DNA of 64,000 nt from Acinetobacter lwoffii (GCF_019343495.1 NZ_CP072549.1:2790001-2854000); one strand, 5' to 3'. Positions 9,859-18,037 are shown, counted from the stretch's first letter. Numbers and translations are program-made. Notes: generated by a model from the sequence alone, not told the origin.

Positions 9859-9890
9859 AATCCTCTCCTCTAAAAAAGGAGAGGGAATCT
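9859..9890. repeat. REP-like palindrome / hairpin between convergent genes
   Basis: Inverted repeat cctctcct (9862-9869) with aggagagg (9877-9884), loop of seven bases including an A-run. It lies in the 40-base gap between the DUF2339 gene and the convergent mscS-type gene and could terminate one or both, although no long T-run follows. Its sequence belongs to the same C/T-G/A palindrome group as 4001 and 52633. Confidence 0.5.
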
Positions 9891-9895
9891 AAGGA

Positions 9896-10819
9896 TTATT
9901 TCAGACCAGACTCTCTTTTGAGAGCCTTGTCATTGGCGTATTGATCGATCTCTTCATTTTCTAGAGGGCGGGAAAGTGGAGGATCGACAAAGCCCATTTT
10001 TGGCACCGGAATTTCAATCTGGTTATCGACAAAGCCGTTTCGAATCCGTTCCTGCATTTCATCACGTACTTTCAGGTAGTTTTCCTGTTGGCACCACACC
10101 GCAAACAGCAGTTCAATCGAAGATTCACGGAACGCAGTAACGGTGACTGCTGGTTTCGGGTCGGCCAGAACCAGTGGATACTTGTTGGCAACATCCAGCA
10201 GTACTTCGCGCACCTTGATAATATCTTCATGGAAATTGATCGCCAGAGTAATTGGAATACGCCGTATCGGAAATTTTGACAGGTTCTGCACTGGCGCCCG
10301 AATCAGCTGTTCATTTGGTAACCGTACATAGATATTATCTTGGGTCAAAAGTTTAACCGAGAGCAGATCAATCGAAATCACTTCGCCTTCAATGGTATGC
10401 CCACGAATCAAGGTAATCTGGATGGTATCACCGACTTCAAAGGAACCCTCACCAATCAGGAACAGACCACTGATCAGGTTGGATGCTGATGTTTGCGAAG
10501 CGAAACCCAGTGCGACCGTTAAAATCCCCGCAGCCCCGAGGAAGACACTGAGTTTAAAACCGGCCTCTTTCAGGCTGGCCATTACAAACAGCAGGAAGAT
10601 AAAATAGAAAATCCCGCGGCGCCAGACCAGTTTTTGATGGGCATTAAAACGTACACCAATGGTGCGAATAAAGGTATTGGAAATAAAGCGCGCAATCAGG
10701 AAACCAATAAAGCACAACACCACCGCCACCAAAACTTCGGTCAAACGGTCGGTATTGATATTGGTAAATACTCCCTTCAGGCTGTTGGTGACTTCGGTCG
10801 GAATATTTGAACTTGGCAT
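9896..10819 (-). CDS. MscS-family small-conductance mechanosensitive channel
   Basis: A 307-residue inner-membrane channel that would open under membrane tension to release solutes during hypo-osmotic shock. Hydrophobic segments lie at about 27-50, 68-88 and 92-120. The third contains the pore-lining pattern FLGAAGILTVALGFASQ followed by NLISGLFLIGEGSFEVGDTI, the MscS signature. A cytoplasmic beta domain (GHTIEGEVISIDLLSVKL) and the mixed alpha-beta C-terminal cage follow. It sits 9 bases after a DUF432-like gene on the same strand, so the pair is probably translated together. Confidence 0.92.
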   Translation of the reverse strand: MPSSNIPTEVTNSLKGVFTNINTDRLTEVLVAVVLCFIGFLIARFISNTFIRTIGVRFNAHQKLVWRRGIFYFIFLLFVMASLKEAGFKLSVFLGAAGILTVALGFASQTSASNLISGLFLIGEGSFEVGDTIQITLIRGHTIEGEVISIDLLSVKLLTQDNIYVRLPNEQLIRAPVQNLSKFPIRRIPITLAINFHEDIIKVREVLLDVANKYPLVLADPKPAVTVTAFRESSIELLFAVWCQQENYLKVRDEMQERIRNGFVDNQIEIPVPKMGFVDPPLSRPLENEEIDQYANDKALKRESGLK

Positions 10820-10828
10820 CAGACGCCC

Positions 10829-11659
10829 TTAGAAAAATGAATCAAACATATTAAATAACGCACCTGCTGGATCACGCGGTGGATGCAGATAGGCGACTTC
10901 GCCGGCATTCGGCGGCGTGCGGTTTTCGACTCGAATCCGCGGTGGACGGTCTGAACTTTCATGCAAGACCCGGATTTGTGAGGTCCATAAGCGGCCGGTA
11001 CTTTCACTGTAAAAAAGCGGCAGGGCAGGCACAGGAACATTCATCCGGTCAAAGCGCAATTGCTGGTTACTGGTATTGTGAAACTCAATCGGCGTGACTG
11101 CACGAAAGGCTCGCGGATGTAACTGTTTCAGTTCGGTTCTGCCATCGACTGCGGTGGCATAACAGATTTCCCCCGAACGGTGATTGGGTCCAAACCAGGT
11201 GTCTTTTGGCAAGATTACCGGCAAATCGAAAATCGGTTCGCGCTGCCCCTCGACAAAACCGGCAATCCATAAGGGCGTGCTGATATAAAGCGTACCGCGC
11301 TGTCCGGCAGGAATATAAATCGGATCGACTGGTTTAATCACCACAGAACGGTCTGCAAGGCGTGGCATCAGTTGCAATTTGTTTTGCGTGGATTTGAACA
11401 TATAGCGTTCAATTTTCACAGGTGGGGGAAAGGCAAAATTCGGATCATCAATCTGATGCCATTGCTGTTCATAATCGTATTGCACAGAAGGGCGGAAATA
11501 TTCCAGTCGCCATTCCTGAATCCCTCGGGTCAGCCGAAACAGCAAGGAGCCAAACTGCCAGGCTTTAGACTGATTTATTTCAAAATTCTGTTCTCCCCAC
11601 CAGCGCATTTTCGCTGTATTCGGGATTAATTCATCTTTATCTCGCGGCAATCTTGGCAC
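10829..11659 (-). CDS. DUF432-like protein encoded with MscS
   Basis: A 276-residue soluble protein without a signal peptide or membrane helix. It is rich in Pro, Arg and aromatic residues (MRWWGEQNF near the start; several PVDPIYIPAGQRG-type beta turns), suggesting a beta-rich fold. I place it in DUF432 from memory of the family and from its pairing with an MscS gene, a pairing also known in archaea. It is upstream of the channel with a 9-base gap. A role as a cytoplasmic accessory or regulator of the channel is inference from context only. Confidence 0.65.
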   Translation of the reverse strand: MPRLPRDKDELIPNTAKMRWWGEQNFEINQSKAWQFGSLLFRLTRGIQEWRLEYFRPSVQYDYEQQWHQIDDPNFAFPPPVKIERYMFKSTQNKLQLMPRLADRSVVIKPVDPIYIPAGQRGTLYISTPLWIAGFVEGQREPIFDLPVILPKDTWFGPNHRSGEICYATAVDGRTELKQLHPRAFRAVTPIEFHNTSNQQLRFDRMNVPVPALPLFYSESTGRLWTSQIRVLHESSDRPPRIRVENRTPPNAGEVAYLHPPRDPAGALFNMFDSFF

Positions 11660-11752
11660 CCTTTCTTGCTAAATCTTTGAAAACATACTTCACGCTGTCA
11701 TATGCTTAGAGTACACTCAATTTAAATTTTTTCATCATTATTATAATCCGCG

Positions 11753-13240
11753 ATGCAAGTACTTAAACAATTACAAATCCCATATAGCTTCGCCAAGCGC
11801 CATGGTGTGCTGTTGCGTTATGAGGGAGATCAGGCCTTTATTCTGCGTCGTGACAATACCTCGATGCTTGCATTGCAGGAAGCTCGCCGTCTGCTCGGTT
11901 ATCCGGCTCATTTTCAACTCTGTAGCGAACAGGAATTTAACCAGTTACTCAGTTCCAGTTTTGCCGGCGATAGCGGCGAATCGCAACAGGTCGCTGCCGG
12001 TCTGGAAGATCATCCGGATTTACTCAGTCTGGCCGATTCCGTACCGGAAGCTGAAGATCTGATGGATCAGGAAGATGATGCGCCAATTGTACGTCTGATC
12101 AATGCATTGCTCTCAGAGGCGATTCGTGTCGGGGCTTCTGATATTCATATTGAATCTTTTGAGAAAAAACTGTCGGTGCGTTTACGGGTCGATGGCCAGC
12201 TACGTGAAATTGTCCAGCCACGTCGTGAACTCGCCCCGCTACTGGTTTCACGTATCAAGGTCATGGCTAAACTGGATATTGCCGAAAAGCGTATTCCACA
12301 AGATGGCCGTATTTCCTTGCGTCTGGCGGGGCGTGAAGTCGATGTGCGTGTATCAACCTTGCCATCTTCTTATGGTGAACGTGTGGTGATGCGTCTGCTG
12401 GACAAGCAGGCCGGCCGTTTGAACATGACCCATTTGGGCTTGGTGAATAATGACTATGGTCGACTCAAGACCTTAGTGCATCGCCCGCACGGGATTATTC
12501 TGGTAACTGGCCCGACCGGTTCGGGTAAAACCACCACCTTATATGCGGCACTTTCTGACCTGAATGACGGTTCTAAAAACATCCTCACGGCTGAAGATCC
12601 GATTGAATATCAACTGGAAGGCATTGGACAAACGCAGGTCAATACCAAAGTGGATATGACTTTTGCCCGTGCGTTAAAAGCCATGTTGCGTCAGGACCCG
12701 GATGTGGTCATGGTTGGTGAGATTCGTGATCTGGAAACCGCAGAAATTGCGGTGCAGGCATCCCTGACAGGACATCTGGTGTTATCCACCTTACACACCA
12801 ATACCGCGATTGGTGCGGTTACGCGCCTGAAAGATATGGGAATTGAACCATTTCTGCTGTCCAGTTCTTTAATCGGGGTAATTGCCCAACGTCTGGTGCG
12901 TACCTTGTGTCCACATTGCGCGACCTGGCATGAGGCAGATGCTTTCGAGAAGAATCTATTTGGCAATATTGAGCATCCCCAAGATTTAAGATTACCGCAA
13001 CCTCAAGGCTGTGAACGTTGTGGCAATACTGGCTTTAGTGGCCGTACTGCAATTTATGAAATTGTCCCAGTCGATGATCATATGCGCCGTTTGATTCATG
13101 GCAATGCGGCTGAATATGAAATCGAAAGCTATGTACGTCAGCAGTCAGGTTCCATTCGTGATGATGGTCTGCGTAAAGTATTGGCCGGAAAAACCACGAT
13201 TGAAGAAGTATTGCGAGTAACCAACGAAGCAGTAGAATAA
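11753..13240 (+). CDS. gspE: Type II secretion system ATPase GspE
   Basis: GspE is the cytoplasmic hexameric ATPase that powers the type II secretion pseudopilus. In the 495-residue protein the Walker A motif GPTGSGKTT is at 253-261, the Asp box TAEDPIEYQ follows near 280, and the Walker B-like stretch DPDVVMVGEIRD is near 315-326. A tetracysteine zinc module is present (C386, C389, C420, C423), typical of GspE/PilB. The short N-terminal domain (about 1-100) favours GspE over the longer PilB, but a pilus-type ATPase cannot be fully excluded. No other gsp gene lies nearby, so it is an unlinked component. Possible mild coupling to nothing downstream: a hairpin follows the stop. Confidence 0.88.
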   Translation: MQVLKQLQIPYSFAKRHGVLLRYEGDQAFILRRDNTSMLALQEARRLLGYPAHFQLCSEQEFNQLLSSSFAGDSGESQQVAAGLEDHPDLLSLADSVPEAEDLMDQEDDAPIVRLINALLSEAIRVGASDIHIESFEKKLSVRLRVDGQLREIVQPRRELAPLLVSRIKVMAKLDIAEKRIPQDGRISLRLAGREVDVRVSTLPSSYGERVVMRLLDKQAGRLNMTHLGLVNNDYGRLKTLVHRPHGIILVTGPTGSGKTTTLYAALSDLNDGSKNILTAEDPIEYQLEGIGQTQVNTKVDMTFARALKAMLRQDPDVVMVGEIRDLETAEIAVQASLTGHLVLSTLHTNTAIGAVTRLKDMGIEPFLLSSSLIGVIAQRLVRTLCPHCATWHEADAFEKNLFGNIEHPQDLRLPQPQGCERCGNTGFSGRTAIYEIVPVDDHMRRLIHGNAAEYEIESYVRQQSGSIRDDGLRKVLAGKTTIEEVLRVTNEAVE

Positions 13241-13269
13241 TTTTTTAATCTGCTCGCTTTATCATAATG

Positions 13270-13314
13270 ATCGTCAGGACTTTTGGATATTTACCAGAGA
13301 CTGACGATTTTTTT
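13270..13314 (+). terminator. Probable terminator after gspE
   Basis: Inverted repeat atcgtcag (13270-13277) with ctgacgat (13301-13308), followed by a run of seven T. The loop is long (23 bases), and the right arm lies within the last codons of the convergent gene at 13291, so the two genes overlap in transcription signals. Confidence 0.5.
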
Positions 13315-13686
13315 CATGAGTTGTGCACGAAAAGGTGCAGTCGGATTTCCCGGATTACGCAGAGTTTCATTTTCATAAAAGTTCTGCCAGGCTTGTGCCA
13401 TTGCTAAACTCAGTCCTTCCTGTTTCATTGTTTCAACATCTGCCTGAGTAATATTGAGAAAACGGGCTTCAGCATCTTTGGAGCCAGCGCCCCAACCAAT
13501 AATCCCTTTACCAAATTCAGGCAGAATCATATTGTTGGGTGTTGCAGGAATGGGTAGGCGTTTAATTTCAGTATTGAGCAGAGATTTTATTTTCGGACGG
13601 ATTTTTTCTGAGAGATAAAGATCTGCAAAAGAGGCAGTAGCAACAGTGAGTAAGAAAGAACTTAACAGAATAGGCTTTAACAGCAA
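13291..13686 (-). CDS. Small secreted protein, possible DUF4951 family
   Basis: A 131-residue protein with an N-terminal signal peptide (LLSSFLLTVATASFA, cleavage probably after about residue 21) and no later membrane helix. A conserved-looking core reads FGKGIIGWGAGSKDAEAR, and the C-terminus has NPTAPFRAQLMKKI; this resembles DUF4951, but I am not certain. The start is uncertain: the best start in frame is TTG at 13686 without a clear ribosome-binding site, and ATT at 13698 is another option. A Fur-box-like site lies just upstream, suggesting iron regulation. No catalytic motif is visible. Confidence 0.65.
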   Translation of the reverse strand: MLLKPILLSSFLLTVATASFADLYLSEKIRPKIKSLLNTEIKRLPIPATPNNMILPEFGKGIIGWGAGSKDAEARFLNITQADVETMKQEGLSLAMAQAWQNFYENETLRNPGNPTAPFRAQLMKKIVSLW

Positions 13687-13702
13687 TATAAATCGAATAA
13701 AT

Positions 13703-13721
13703 GCAAATAAGAATCATTATA
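13703..13721 (-). promoter_or_regulatory. Fur-box-like operator
   Basis: The 19 bases gcaaataagaatcattata match the Fur consensus GATAATGATAATCATTATC at 14 of 19 positions by eye, with the right half AATCATTAT exact. It lies 17 bases upstream of the start of the secreted protein at 13686, where a bound repressor would block transcription. The site also contains a TATAAT-like hexamer on the minus strand. Confidence 0.45.
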
Positions 13722-13816
13722 TATAAGATCTTGAGTTTTTGCTGCTATTTTGAAAACGAAGTTGGATGTTGAGGGAAAGTGAAGTGACTAAAAGTTGAAA
13801 TTTATAATTGAAGTCT

Positions 13817-13846
13817 AGCTATCCTGAAACTTTTTTCAGGATAGCT
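13817..13846. terminator. Perfect 13-bp hairpin downstream of ohr
   Basis: Arms agctatcctgaaa (13817-13829) and tttcaggatagct (13834-13846) with loop CTTT. It lies 14 bases after the ohr stop codon. There is no long T-run on the minus strand after the stem, so it may work as an mRNA 3' end stabiliser as much as a terminator. Confidence 0.55.
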
Positions 13847-13860
13847 GTTAAATAAAAAAA

Positions 13861-14286
13861 TTAAGTAATTACGTTTAAGTTCACATCAATATTATTGCGG
13901 GTCGCATTCGAGTAGGGGCAGACAATATGCGCAGCATCGACCAGTTTTTGTGCTTCTTTCTGATCCATGCCTTCAAGATGGATATTTAAGGTCACTTCGA
14001 TCCCGAACCCGGTAGGAATCGGACCAATTCCAACATCACCTTCAATATAGGCATCTTTGCTGATGTTGAGCTTGTCACGATTGGCAACAAATTTCATTGC
14101 ACCTAAGAAACAGGCAGAATATCCTGCGGCAAAGAGCTGTTCAGGATTGGTTCCACCGCCTGGTCCCCCCATTTCTTTGGGTACGGCCAATTGAACGTCC
14201 AGAATCTGATCGTCAGAAATGGCGCGGCCATCACGGCCCCCTGTGGCTTTGGCATGTGCGGTATAGACGGCTTTTTCTAATGACAT
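13861..14286 (-). CDS. ohr: Organic hydroperoxide resistance protein Ohr
   Basis: Ohr is a cytoplasmic thiol peroxidase that reduces organic and fatty-acid hydroperoxides using lipoylated partners. The 141-residue protein has both catalytic cysteines in their usual settings: C59 in AGYSACF and C123 in IVCPYSNA. The motif NPEQLFAAGY confirms the Ohr/OsmC family, and the position of the first cysteine favours Ohr. No ohrR regulator is adjacent. A long imperfect hairpin covers the leader, including the AGGGA that precedes the ATG at 14286. A perfect hairpin follows the stop. Confidence 0.95.
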   Translation of the reverse strand: MSLEKAVYTAHAKATGGRDGRAISDDQILDVQLAVPKEMGGPGGGTNPEQLFAAGYSACFLGAMKFVANRDKLNISKDAYIEGDVGIGPIPTGFGIEVTLNIHLEGMDQKEAQKLVDAAHIVCPYSNATRNNIDVNLNVIT

Positions 14287-14291
14287 GAGTT

Positions 14292-14359
14292 AAATCCCTG
14301 TTTATTTTTCGTAGAGCTTCTATGCTCGGTGATTTCACCTGAAGAATAAGCAGGGATTT
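14292..14359 (-). promoter_or_regulatory. Long leader hairpin overlapping the ohr ribosome-binding site
   Basis: Positions 14292-14310 and 14341-14359 form a 19-bp imperfect inverted repeat (17 matches) around a 30-base loop, itself holding a small GAGC/GCTC stem. The gene-proximal arm includes the AGGGA Shine-Dalgarno of ohr. In the ohr mRNA the two mismatches are A-C. If the transcript starts upstream, the fold would bury the ribosome-binding site. Confidence 0.45.
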
Positions 14360-14388
14360 TGTTATTTTATGCAAGCAAATGACACGAT

Positions 14389-15216
14389 TCAGGAAAGTTG
14401 CATAAGTCTACGGTGTTGCATTAAAGGCATGGATTCACGCACTTTTTGCTGTTCATTTAAATCAAAGTCGACGGAAATGAGTTGAGCACCTTCTGCATGG
14501 ATCATATTAAGAAGCTGTCCACGACTATTAGTGGCGGCTGCATGTCCCCAAGTCTGACGTTTTTCACCGTGCCAGCCTTGTTGAGCTGCACCAAGCACCG
14601 AGCATTGGCTGTCTAGAGCACGTGTTTGCAGAAGAAGCTGCCAGTGCATTTCACCTGTGGTATAGGTAAAAGCAGAAGGAGCGGTCAAGAGGTTTGCACC
14701 TTTGGCTCGTAAATTTAATGCCAGTTCAGGAAAGCGCAGGTCATAACAGACCATCAAACCAATATTGCCAAAAGGGGTCTTGGCTACGACAACATCTGTG
14801 CCGGGTTCAAAGAACTTGGATTCCTGATAACCACCGACAGCATCACCGACTTGCACATCAAACAAGTGAATTTTGTCATAACGCGCTTCGGTCCGTTCCG
14901 GACTGATACACAGGCTAACGGTACGCACCCGGCCATCTTCAATGATCGAACCATCCGGACGATAAGGGCAGGGTAATGTACCGGCAACGATCCAGGTGTC
15001 ATATTGATGGGCAAGTTGTTCCAGACGCTGCTGAATCACTTCAAATTGTGCAGCAGTTTCGCGCTGTTTTCCTGCTGCAAAACAGACAAAGTTTTCCGGG
15101 AAAACAATCAGTGCAGCACCATTGGCCTTACTTTGTTGAATTAAAGATTCAATCTCCACGAAATTGGCATCAATTTCATTTTGAGAATTCATTTGTACAA
15201 CAGAAAGTAAAGTCAT
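14389..15216 (-). CDS. Nitrilase-superfamily carbon-nitrogen hydrolase (Nit1/Nit2 type)
   Basis: A 275-residue amidase with the Glu-Lys-Cys triad of the superfamily: E41 in VFPENF, K115 in RYDKIHLFD and C157 in MVCYDLRFPE. The KIHLFD and CYDLRFPE contexts are those of the Nit branch, whose members hydrolyse deaminated glutathione or omega-amidated 2-oxo acids, a metabolite-repair role. Substrate cannot be fixed from sequence. It begins 20 bases after gigB on the same strand and may be transcribed with it. Confidence 0.88.
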   Translation of the reverse strand: MTLLSVVQMNSQNEIDANFVEIESLIQQSKANGAALIVFPENFVCFAAGKQRETAAQFEVIQQRLEQLAHQYDTWIVAGTLPCPYRPDGSIIEDGRVRTVSLCISPERTEARYDKIHLFDVQVGDAVGGYQESKFFEPGTDVVVAKTPFGNIGLMVCYDLRFPELALNLRAKGANLLTAPSAFTYTTGEMHWQLLLQTRALDSQCSVLGAAQQGWHGEKRQTWGHAAATNSRGQLLNMIHAEGAQLISVDFDLNEQQKVRESMPLMQHRRLMQLS

Positions 15217-15236
15217 AGGGTCCTCTTATAAGATGG

Positions 15237-15755
15237 TTATACCTTTTGCTCGGAAATTTTATCTAAATTGTCTTGCTCTTTCTGTAGCTGTTTCACTAAA
15301 GGTTCAAACATGTTCTGATTGCTTTGATTCAGTTTCATCAAGGTTTTATGCGCATCCAGAACCGTATTCAGCATATTTTGATGCGTGACATGTTCTTCCA
15401 TCAGCGCACGTGTGCAGACATTTGGATCACCACAATAATTCAGAATCACAAACACTTGGCTCAATCCCATACTGTTGGCCAAAGTGGTAATGTCAGAATT
15501 GGTAGAAAGCATGACAGTCTGAATATTGTGTACTTGCTTAAGTTTGAGTCCTAGTTTCGCTAAAACACCGAGTACGGTACTGTCAATGAAACTGGTTTCG
15601 GTGAGATCAACGATAGCGCCAACTACGTTGTCTTGCTGTTCAATTTTGTTCAGTAATTTGTCTAGACTAATACAAGATTGGGCACGCACTTCGCCGATAA
15701 GCTTAAAAATATGCGTTCCATTCAGACTTGCATATTCAACATGACCTGTTGACAT
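15237..15755 (-). CDS. gigB: STAS-domain anti-anti-sigma factor (GigB-like)
   Basis: A 172-residue protein with a STAS domain in its first ~105 residues. The phospho-acceptor loop reads ETSFIDSTVLG, placing the candidate phosphoserine at S59. The C-terminal ~65 residues are helical and charged, an extension beyond typical SpoIIAA proteins. Gene order next to an RsbU-like phosphatase matches the GigA/GigB stress-signalling system described in Acinetobacter baumannii, where GigB phosphorylation is tied to the nitrogen phosphotransferase system and to antibiotic and stress resistance. The symbol rests on this context and domain match, not on an alignment. Confidence 0.82.
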   Translation of the reverse strand: MSTGHVEYASLNGTHIFKLIGEVRAQSCISLDKLLNKIEQQDNVVGAIVDLTETSFIDSTVLGVLAKLGLKLKQVHNIQTVMLSTNSDITTLANSMGLSQVFVILNYCGDPNVCTRALMEEHVTHQNMLNTVLDAHKTLMKLNQSNQNMFEPLVKQLQKEQDNLDKISEQKV

Positions 15756-15867
15756 ATAAATGCCATTTGCAGAGAAGGATATTAAATTATCCCATAGGGT
15801 GTATTGATACTCAAGTGGCTGAAAGTAGTAATCAAATTAAGTGCTTATAAAGCCTGTAAATATACTG

Positions 15868-16851
15868 CTAATTTACGCGGATAAAGCTTAAAAAGGCGAT
15901 ATCGTCAGCCACATGTTCGGGAGCCTGAAAAGATTGATTCTGCAAATGGTGTAATAATTGCGAGAATTGTTCATTTAAACCACCATCAAAGGGTTCCAGT
16001 GCGCCATCCGAACAGATAATAAAGCGCGCATTGCGACTTAATACCCATTCATTTTCCTCAACTTCAAGATCTTCGGTTAAGCCCAAAGGGAAACTACTGG
16101 AAGATAGAATTTTAGGCTCTTGATTGGGTTCAAATATAATTGGTGGTGGATAATGTCCGGCGCTAGACCATTTCAATACATGGGTTTCCAGATTAAGAAT
16201 CCCGGCAATCATGGTGATGTGCTTTTCAATATTTTCCTGCATCAGCATACCGTTCAGCTTCTTGATCAGCTCGCGCGGCGTCTTGGAGCGACCATGGAAA
16301 GCTGCCATCCAGGACGTGAGCAAACTACTGGTGACGCCATGTCCGGATACATCGGCCAAATAGAAAATCACTTCTTTGTCGCTGATTTTCCAATAATCAT
16401 ACCAATCCCCTGAAAGATAGGCTGAAGGCTGAAAATAGGTTTCGACCTCGTAATTGGTCAGTTCAATCGGATTCGGTAACAATTTTTTTTGTAGTTCTGC
16501 AGCAGAAGGCAGGTCACGGCTATCCTGGTTACGCTTATATTGTGCATCAATTTTTTGTAATGCCAGATCTGGATTCTCGGGAAGCTTGTTCCAGATCCAG
16601 CCGGCTAAAGCACCTTGTTCCCAGGCCTGAGCCAAAGCAGTACCTTCATTTTCTAAGGCCAGTACAATCGTAGGCAGATTCCACTTATATTTCAGATAAT
16701 CATGTACATCTGCAATCGCAATAATCGTAGAGTCATACAGTTCATGATCATCCAGATAGATCATCTGAACATGAGGAAGCGTATCAAGTACTTGATCTAA
16801 GTAAGGAATATCACGAGTCGGTTGAATGAAATACATAAAAAAGTGATTCAA
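15868..16851 (-). CDS. gigA: SpoIIE/RsbU-family PP2C phosphatase (GigA-like)
   Basis: A 327-residue protein with two parts. The N-terminal ~125 residues resemble a divergent receiver-like alpha-beta domain without a clear phospho-aspartate pocket. The C-terminal PP2C domain has the metal-binding aspartates in SGDWYDYW and in FYLADVSGHG, plus SDGALEPFDGG near the end. It should dephosphorylate the STAS protein encoded 112 bases downstream. In A. baumannii the equivalent phosphatase GigA acts on GigB. No membrane helix or signal peptide is seen, so it is cytoplasmic. Confidence 0.83.
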   Translation of the reverse strand: MNHFFMYFIQPTRDIPYLDQVLDTLPHVQMIYLDDHELYDSTIIAIADVHDYLKYKWNLPTIVLALENEGTALAQAWEQGALAGWIWNKLPENPDLALQKIDAQYKRNQDSRDLPSAAELQKKLLPNPIELTNYEVETYFQPSAYLSGDWYDYWKISDKEVIFYLADVSGHGVTSSLLTSWMAAFHGRSKTPRELIKKLNGMLMQENIEKHITMIAGILNLETHVLKWSSAGHYPPPIIFEPNQEPKILSSSSFPLGLTEDLEVEENEWVLSRNARFIICSDGALEPFDGGLNEQFSQLLHHLQNQSFQAPEHVADDIAFLSFIRVN

Positions 16852-16939
16852 TCCCAGGATTGGCTATAAGATGTACTATAACAAGCAAAGTATTGCTAGC
16901 GAACAGATTTTCACTAGCAATCATACATGAAGCTTAAAC

Positions 16940-17839
16940 TTAAAGATCTTCGTTTGAAGATTCAATGTTGCTATCACTAGAAGGTGCATCATCAGAATTG
17001 TCATCTTCAAAATCATCTTCTAGGAAAAGCGTATCTTGTTCTGTACCTTTCTTTTCTGCAATTGCATAATTGGTACGTTGTAAATAAATATCGCGAATCT
17101 GCGCATAGCGATCGCCAGTCAGCACTCCTTCAACGTCCAGTATTTCTGAACGGGTATCGATGGCACGCCAAAACTGATCAGTCCAGTAAAGTCCATCTTC
17201 ATCTTCGAGAATGTATTTTTGTGGACGAGCTTGACTATCTACAGCAGTACCGATTACGCCACGGACAGAACTTGGACCTAAAAATGGTAACATGATATAA
17301 GGGCCGGAAGGCACGCCATAATACCCTAAAGTAATTCCAAATTTTTCCTCTTCATGGCTCAAGCCAAGGCGACGTGCTGGATCAGCCAGTCCTAAAGTTG
17401 TTAAGGTATTAATGGTAAAACGACCTAGGGATTTAGCAGCGCGGGCAGGACGACCTTGAATCAACTGATTCACCACATTCCAAGGTTCACTTAGGTTACT
17501 GCGGAACTGGGTATAGCTGTTACGAACGTCTTGAGGAACCTTTTCCACATATTGTACAGCTATGGGACGTACCACGGTGCGGTCAATCGCATCATTAAAC
17601 TGATAGATCTTTCTATTTAAGGGCTGAAAAGGATCTTTAACTTCTTCTGCCTGTGCTGCACTGGCATCAACTTTCAGTTGCGTTTGTAATTGTTGAGCTT
17701 TGGTTGATATCTTTGTTCTAAGCGGCGTTTTTGCAGGCTCGTTTTCCAGATTTTCCACACCGGTGGCCACCTCAGCGAAAACATGTGCGCTTGAAGCTAA
17801 AGAAAATAAGCATATAGATAAGTAAATAGAACGATGCAT
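16940..17839 (-). CDS. mlaA: MlaA/VacJ-family outer-membrane lipid-asymmetry protein
   Basis: MlaA removes mislocalised phospholipids from the outer leaflet of the outer membrane and passes them to the Mla ABC system. Family signatures are present: DPFQPLNRKIYQFNDAIDR at the start of the domain, the GLADPARRLGL segment and GPYIMLPFLGPSSVRG. I take the ATG at 17839, giving a 299-residue protein that begins MHRSIYLSICLFSLASSAHVFA, a signal peptide. A GTG-type extension upstream would add 24 residues before it. No lipobox cysteine follows the hydrophobic core, unlike the E. coli lipoprotein. The C-terminus is an Asp/Glu/Ser-rich tail. Divergent from the rRNA operon. Confidence 0.9.
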   Translation of the reverse strand: MHRSIYLSICLFSLASSAHVFAEVATGVENLENEPAKTPLRTKISTKAQQLQTQLKVDASAAQAEEVKDPFQPLNRKIYQFNDAIDRTVVRPIAVQYVEKVPQDVRNSYTQFRSNLSEPWNVVNQLIQGRPARAAKSLGRFTINTLTTLGLADPARRLGLSHEEEKFGITLGYYGVPSGPYIMLPFLGPSSVRGVIGTAVDSQARPQKYILEDEDGLYWTDQFWRAIDTRSEILDVEGVLTGDRYAQIRDIYLQRTNYAIAEKKGTEQDTLFLEDDFEDDNSDDAPSSDSNIESSNEDL

Positions 17840-18009
17840 AAGGTAACCTGAGGCCTTTTCTGTGTAAGTAGCACTACTTATTAGTATGAAAATAATAAAC
17901 GTTATATTCACGAATAGACATCATTTAAGCAAATTTGTATAAAAAATGAATGAAAACACACGAAAAGCTTAAAAAATATACATACAAAATGATTTTCTTG
18001 AAAAAGGTG

Positions 18010-18037
18010 TTGCAAGCCTTCTGAAATGCTGTAGAAT
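18010..18037 (+). promoter_or_regulatory. rRNA operon promoter P1
   Basis: TTGCAA (18010-18015), a 16-base spacer and TAGAAT (18032-18037), preceded by an A/T-rich stretch that could act as an UP element and followed by a short GC-containing discriminator. It lies about 340 bases before the 16S gene. The 16-base spacing is typical of rrn P1 promoters. Confidence 0.65.

Noticed and set aside
17840..17911. Longer MlaA start at 17911.
   Set aside because: It would bury the clear signal peptide that starts at 17839 behind a second hydrophobic segment.
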